Assembly (NCBI GenBank): GCA_030278955.1
Contig: JAOANR010000012.1
Coordinates: 30,627,491-30,691,490, forward strand
Direction of reading: 5' to 3'
Source: Hygrophila difformis
Lineage: Eukaryota > Streptophyta > Magnoliopsida > Lamiales > Acanthaceae
Length of the DNA: 64,000 bases
Both the position numbers and the translations under genes were made by a program. Below, piece after piece: positions 58,501 to 64,000 of the stretch. The stretch's first letter is position 1; every line of letters begins with the position of its first letter. The notes beneath the pieces are model-generated. The model saw only the letters and a list, made by a program, of their open reading frames with translations. It searched no databases and had not been told where the DNA came from.

Positions 58501-59760
58501 TTCTTCAATTAGGAAGAAGAAAATGGAACGCTCCCATTCCAATTTACAAGCGTAAGTGGAGGCGCAAAAGCCTGTGGCAGCCCTAATTCATCTGGTACAG
58601 TCTCAGCAACCTTCGTCTTCCGAGGATGAACCGGAGCTAATTGAGGCCCTAACTTTGAATCGAGCGTGGCTTCGTCAAGTATGTACCATTAGAGTTTGGT
58701 TTTCCCTGGTTTGTCTGCCGTAATGCCTCTTCTTGGGTTTCAAGAGCGAACCAGTGGTACACAGTTCATCCTATATAAAGAAAGGTCTCGATAGGTCCAT
58801 TTTAACCAGCCCGCCAGTAATGTCAAGACATCAGATGACACCAATCTCGATCTCTTATTCATCACCTCATTTGCCATTTTTCTTTGGCATAGATGGCCAC
58901 AACTTCCGGATCTTCCTGAGGTGTGGAAATATTACAAGCTATGTCCTCAGACTCTGAAGAGGATGTCTCTATGTCCTGGCCAGTTATCCAAGAAATTGTT
59001 CCTACATCGAGTCCATATATATCTAGCTTGTTGTATCCGATGATTCGTGACATGTTCTTTCTTATGTGGTCCACTTTGTTTTTCAAACCGCCCCTGGCCA
59101 GACCGAGGCCATTCTAAACAGAAGTTCATCACGTGCCGCAATAGAAGAAAATCCTACAGATGTTGTAAGCTATTTTTCCTTCTTGCTGGCTTGGATACTA
59201 CTTATGTAACGGCCCTGACCACTTGTGCTTTGCAGGCCAATTTTGCTGATACTCATGTTATCGATGAAAGAACATCAGATGATAGGGATATTGTCTCCAA
59301 TGTCGAGCCTTCATCTCAAGATATGAATATCCCAATCCCGCTGAACACATCTTAGGATCAAGTATGTATCTTCCTTGCAAGTCTTTTCTAACCTTGCGTT
59401 TACAATTTCATCAAGTAGTAGCCTTTTATGCAGGGGTAGATCTTGATTATACCCCTAAAACCGAATGTAAATACAACGAGCCAAATAAGCACATAATATT
59501 TTCCTTCACAATAGTTTCTTTTCTTTTCTTTCTTTTCGATACAATTGAGATGAATAACGTTTTCCTTCACCATACTGAAATTAAATATCCTTTTAACTTC
59601 TTTAATAACTATCTTTTCTTGAGATAAACAGAACACCTCGGTAATAAAATATATTAAATAATAGAAAAATTTATCCAATATAAGTAAACAGCCAAATAAA
59701 AATTAATTCATCTATAAAGAAAACACGTCATTAAAGGGAAAATATTATCTACTTGTTTTT
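58501..59760. other. Region with no recognised gene
   Basis: Moderate-GC sequence to about 59360 may be the 3' part of the plant mobile domain locus. Short frames at 58733-58957 and 58923-59355 (plus) and 58862-59141 (minus) lack domains. The part from 59360 is AT-rich. Confidence 0.3.
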
Positions 59761-59933
59761 TCAAATCCGTCATTTTTGTTATTTTGGCCTAATTTAATCT
59801 TCCATGTTTCTTAATCTCAGGAAAATTAGAAATTTGCCTGAGATCATGTGTCTAATTTAGTCTTCTAATTTGCCCGAGATTAAGAAACATGGAAGACTAA
59901 ATTAGGCCAAAATATCAAAAAGGACGGATTTGA
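59761..59933. repeat. Long foldback (inverted repeat)
   Basis: Arms of about 65 bp face each other around a loop of about 35 bp: TCAAATCCGTCATTTTTGTT...AATCTTCCATGTTTCTTAAT on the left, and the inverse ending AAAAAGGACGGATTTGA on the right. Mismatches are few. Weaker pairing (GTTTTTT/AAAAAC) extends outwards. It resembles a foldback MITE or LTR fragment; no target duplication was fixed. Confidence 0.75.
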
Positions 59934-60377
59934 TCGAAAACAAAAAATAAAGGACTATATAGGTCATTTTTGCGGAACTACACCCTAGACGTATCTTTCG
60001 AATTCTAAGAAAAATGAAGTATATGACTTTCTATTGTCAAATATTTGAGGTATTACAATCATATCCAGAGAATTAATTTTCTCTGTAGTATCACAAAAAC
60101 TGATGATGAGTTAGGTTGAATTCGACCATAATGTTAGTCACGACACAAAAAACAATGAGGAAAGTTATGTTAAAATTGAGGATCGTGGTATCACCACGAA
60201 AATTAAGTGGTTGCACCAAGTCAAATCAAATTAATTTAAAAAATTTCTAACTTAAAATAATAATTTTAAATAATTAAGTGGTATTCCGTGTCACCATTAA
60301 CTATAAATAGATCGCCACTTATTACATTATCAATTATAAAAGAAAGAAGATAATTTCTTTTTTTTTCTTTTTTTGGA

Positions 60378-60543
60378 ATAGGGACTTGGTCCAGTGGTAA
60401 TGTCTCCAGACTTTTAACCTTATAGTTGGGGGTTCGATTTCCACCCGGCCCCTTATCTCTCCCTTTATCCCCTTTGTAATTTATGAGGCTTGGGCTCCCA
60501 CACATGTTTGGCAACACATGAGTGTCAATGTTTACGAAAAAAA
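60378..60543 (+). mobile_element. tRNA-derived SINE
   Basis: It contains an A box (ACTTGGTCCAGTGGTAATG) and a B box (GGGGTTCGATTTCC) spaced as in RNA polymerase III promoters. It is followed by a body with CACATGTTTGGCAACACATG and an A-rich end. A-G-A-R-GATAATTT-like words at about 60347 and 60544 may be target duplications. Confidence 0.65.
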
Positions 60544-60793
60544 TGATGATAATTTTAAAATTAATTAACTATGTAATTTGATTAATATGTTTGTTTTAAT
60601 TAATTTAATTAGTAAAAGAATATAAACTAGGGAAAACAGTATTTCGTCTCTTCCAAGGGAACGAATGGTTATTTTCCCTGTCTATATATTGTCTCCTCTT
60701 CATCGCCTCATTAGATGACGAGTTATTTTCCATCACGTATTATTATTTTTTTTTTGAGTAGTCGAACCCGGAGAAAAATTTCCATCACCTATT

Positions 60794-60979
60794 TTTTGGT
60801 GAAACCGGATATCGCCAGATAACATTGGACCCAAAACTAATCCCTCGAGAAGCTGTAAAGCTGCAAGGGCAATTAAGGGCGCCTCTTCCAAAGCAGTTTT
60901 TTGCGTACACAAGGCTCGAACTCGAGACCTTGCTTAAGGGACTAGAGTCGCTATCCACTCAAACCAAATGATGTTGGTA
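60794..60979 (-). mobile_element. tRNA-derived SINE with target duplication
   Basis: Words TTTCCATCACCTATT (60779-60793) and TTTCAATCACCTATT (60980-60994) flank the element, a 15-bp duplication with one mismatch. On the minus strand it starts TACCAACATCATTTGG, has an A-box-like TTTGAGTGGATAGCGACTC and a B-box-like GTCTCGAGTTCGAGCC, and ends in a short A run. It is the better-preserved relative of the copy at 12188-12339. Confidence 0.75.
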
Positions 60980-61198
60980 TTTCAATCACCTATTGACTAT
61001 TGTTGTCCTCCTATGATAATATTCTTAATTTCTTAGTATTTAAATTATTTCCAAAAATTGAAATAAAGCTCCTATAAATTTTTCACAGTACATAAAATAA
61101 AATAAAACCTAAAATATTTACTTACATGATTTTCGAAAATGATTTTTTTTATTTATTTTGTAATTGCTTTTTCAAACGCGTTTTCCTTTTCATTGAGA

Positions 61199-62673
61199 AT
61201 GTCTGCTCCTAGGGTTCCCGCCCATGCACGAACGGCCGTCGTTCCTTCACCCTCCACCGCTCCTCCTCATGATCCCGGCGGCAAGTCCCCAACTTTCGCC
61301 CATGTTCTCACCCAAGATCATATGGAGACCGATTTGCCCGCCTCACAGCCGCCTGTCCGGAGAGATCTTATTGCTGAGGGACTCGTTCGTATGAGTTTTG
61401 TGGACGACAATCCGTCGCTGCCTGATTTTGTGATAGACGAAGAACTTGATAAGGAGGCTGGATTGGCTTGGTCAGACGCTCTGGTGGTTAAGATCCTTGG
61501 AACCACAGCGGGATATAATTTGTTACTTGAAAGGCTTAAACGAATGTGGAAACCACAAGGGAGTATGGATTTAATAGACGTGGGGTTCGGTTGTTACATT
61601 GTCAAGTTTGGAATTGCCGTAGATCGGGAAAAGGTGGTTAATGGCAGCCCCTGGATGATTTTCGATCATTACCTCGCGATTATGCCATGGTCTAGGGATT
61701 TCGATCCCAGTGTTACCAAAGTGAACAAGACATTAGTTTGGGCTCGACTGAACGGCCTCCCAATGCATAGATACAGAGAGGACATTCTATGGGCGATTGC
61801 CTCGGGGTTGGGAGAGGTTATTAAATTTGATGCCAGCACTCATGATTCATCCAAAGGGAGGTTTGCGCGAGTATGTATCGCACTTGATTTGGAGAAACCT
61901 GTTAAGGGCAAATTGAGAGTCAACGGTAAATGGATCCCTGTCGCCTATGAGGGATTGCATTTAATTTGTACCAACTGTGGCCGATACGGACACTTTGTGC
62001 GTGGTTGTCCTCATGCATGCAATGACACAACCCATACCGCCGATCATGCAAGGCGAAGGTGGTGGTTGCGGAGGCAGGCGGCGCTGGCTCTTCCGGAGTT
62101 GGGGGTGCGAAGGATGGTGTATCTCAAGATGGTGTGCCTCCTTCGGGCACCGCGGAGGGAGATCATAAGCCTAAAGCGGGAGATGGTAAAGGGGAAGATC
62201 CTGTCTTTGGGGATTGGATGATGGTTGTACGTCGTAAAAATAAGGCACGAAAGCCTAAGGGGGATGTGCTTGCTAAGGATCACGTCCGTAAAGATAAACA
62301 GGGAGTTGACCCCATTCCGAAGCATGCTGAACACCGTCCCCATGTTCAGGAGGCGGGGGAGACGGTTACCATGGATTCCCAGCGGAGTCATGATGATGTG
62401 CGCCCTCAGCGTTTTGGTAAGGATCACCTAAGTCTTCAAAAGGCTAAATCTAATCCTGGGAGCCTTGCGATTGTCCCGGTGGTTAAGATGGGGGATAGGC
62501 GTAAAAATCCTATTCAAATTCTTAAAAGGCAAAGGGTGGAGGATAGGGATGATACGTATTCCCAGTCTTCAGATGATTTCATTGGTGCCGGACGGTTTGC
62601 ATCTCTTCAGGATGATACTGAGTCGAAGGATGGTGACAATTGGGCCGACGCGGATGATGCTAGCATCCAGTAG
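61199..62673 (+). pseudogene. LINE ORF1 (DUF4283 and zinc knuckle), one frameshift
   Basis: ORF1 of plant L1-type LINEs is a nucleic-acid chaperone that packages element RNA. The ATG at 61199 is preferred over 61139 because the sequence before it is hydrophobic leader-like A/T-rich DNA. The DUF4283 region covers about residues 95-230 (NLLLERLKRMWKPQGSMDLI; SPWMIFDHYLAIMPWSRDFD). The CX2CX4HX4C knuckle is at 61967-62008. Between about 62010 and 62058 the frame shifts, and the basic tail (DPVFGDWMMVVRRKNKARKP; QRFGKDHLSLQKA) continues to the TAG ending at 62673. One indel is enough to explain it. Confidence 0.85.
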
Positions 62674-62710
62674 CATCCTCTTGTTGGCCGATCACTTTCT
62701 ATTTCTTGTT

Positions 62711-64000
62711 ATGGAGTTTCAAGACTTTACTATTATCGCTTGGAATGTCTTTGGTTTGATGAGTCGTACGGCTCAGATATGGATGAGTGATCTTCTCCGG
62801 GATCACAAGCCTGATATTTTATGTGTCATGGAACCAAGGGGAGCGTTTTCCAGGTTGCGTCCTTTTTTCCTTAGATGGGGCTATGCAGCTACCTATATTC
62901 AAGAGGCTGTGGGCATGGGTGGTGGTATATGGATTTTGCAGTCTCTTGCTATCTCTTGTACCATCAACGTTTTACATATTCATACGCGTATGATATCTGT
63001 GGAGCTTATCAAAGGCAATTACCGATGGGCTTTCACGGCTTTATATGCAGACCCTCATTACCCGTGTAGGAAGGATAATTGGGAGGTTCTTATCCGGTTG
63101 GCTGAGGCTATTGAGATCCCATGGGCGGTCATGGGAGATTGGAATGAAATCGTAGAGAGAATGAAGTTAGTGGTGGGGTTTTCTTAGCCGAGAGAGCGGC
63201 TGAACTGAGGACAGTTTTTGATAGTTGTCAGTTACTTGATCTGAACACTATTGGACCTGAATTCACTTGGTCGCGTATGGCAGGTGGTGGTAGACGTATT
63301 TCTAAGAGACTTGATCGTGCAATGGTTAATTTGTCATGGGAGGCTCGGTTTGAGGAAGGTCACCTTATGCATTTGCCTCGAGTTGGATCGGATCATTGTC
63401 CCTTGAAACTTATATGTGGCGGCCGAATGGATACTCATACGAATCGGCCATTCCATTGGGAAGCTATGTGGAAAGAGCATAGCCATTATAAAGAAGTGGT
63501 CACAGCCTGCTCAGGGGGGGGCCTCCGGAACTCTCATGCAGTCTCTTGAGCAGGTGCGTGATAAATCCATTGCATTTAACAAAAAAATTTTTGGCAACAT
63601 TCGGGATAGGAAACGCAAGCTTAAGAACCGTATTCTGGGCATTGAGAAGCGTTTATCCCGTGTCGACTCGGCATGGCTTTGGCGGTTATATGATGAAGTG
63701 AGGGGAGAATTAGCTAATCTGCTAGTTCAAGAAGAGTTAATGTGGTATCAGAAAGCCCGTGATCCTTGGGTCAAAGTTGGTGATCGGAATACTAAATACT
63801 TCCATGCCAAAACCAAAATCAAAAGGAAGCGTAATCGGATCTATAGTCTTGAAATCGAAGATGGCCAGTGGGTTGACAATCAAGATATGCTAAAGGCCCA
63901 TGCAATTAATTATTTTACTGAGCTGTTTGTCGCCCCTGATATCACCAGCGTGGGAGCTGATCTTCCTGCTTTACTTCCTTTGAGTGCACATCATCGGCAT
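62711..64000 (+). pseudogene. LINE ORF2, endonuclease part, cut by the window end
   Basis: ORF2 encodes an apurinic-type endonuclease, reverse transcriptase and RNase H. The ATG at 62711 begins MEFQDFTIIAWNVFGLMS, the endonuclease Asn motif. CVMEPRG, VMGDWNEIV and, after a frameshift near 63160, GSDHCPL supply the other active-site motifs. A second shift lies near 63500, next to a G8 run. The frame then continues through DRKRKLKNRILGIEKRL and NTKYFHAKTKIKRKRNRIYS to the window edge. The catalytic YADD of the reverse transcriptase lies beyond it. Few lesions suggest recent activity compared with the LINE at 13990-22066. Confidence 0.88.

Overview
This is repeat-rich nuclear DNA from a flowering plant, most likely a eudicot. 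The evidence is GT-AG introns, Ty1/copia elements primed from initiator-Met-type sites, tRNA-derived SINEs, plant LINEs with DUF4283/zinc-knuckle ORF1s, a plant mobile domain gene, Helitrons, and MITEs starting with CTCCCTCCGT-type repeats. Only one gene looks intact: a 10-exon TruA-type tRNA pseudouridine synthase on the minus strand (29816-33842). Nearly everything else is mobile DNA or fragments of host genes carried by it.

Layout. 1-2894: Mariner/Stowaway-type MITEs and a hAT MITE with an 8-bp target duplication. 2895-7098: a decayed minus-strand Helitron with Pif1-like helicase remnants. 7130-12682: MITEs, an unusual short-period repeat, an unidentified two-exon gene fragment, a SINE and a second hAT MITE. 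13990-22066: a minus-strand LINE split by a copia element (16431-21578). 22092-27507: a second copia element with most of gag deleted. 27717-28975: a Mutator-like element packed with GGCCAT motifs. 29816-33842: the pseudouridine synthase gene. 35105-37723: a 2.6-kb solo LTR that splits a 73-bp tandem repeat. 38101-42406: an AT-rich degenerate repeat array ending in a Helitron 3' hairpin. 42482-51249: a probable 8.8-kb Helitron. 52164-54473: a Mutator-like element with transposase remnants. 54957-56205: the 3' end of a LINE. 56570-58500: a broken plant mobile domain gene. 59761-60979: a foldback element and two SINEs. 61199-64000: a younger plus-strand LINE running off the window.

The most striking region is 42482-51249. 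Between a Helitron-like 5' end (A|TCTCTTCTC) and a Helitron 3' end (hairpin, then CTAG|T) lie pieces of at least five unrelated host genes, all in the same orientation and with introns retained. They are a whole SNU13/NHP2L1-like gene with one nonsense codon, the C-terminal part of a MYB/SANT-like protein, five exons of a SEC14-like lipid-transfer protein, one exon of ethanolamine-phosphate cytidylyltransferase, and the last exons of sulfite oxidase. The SEC14, cytidylyltransferase and sulfite oxidase exons are joined through intron sequence, so a fused transcript is possible.

Every boundary, target-site duplication and splice site given here was read by eye. Family assignments rest on recognised motifs, not on database searches.
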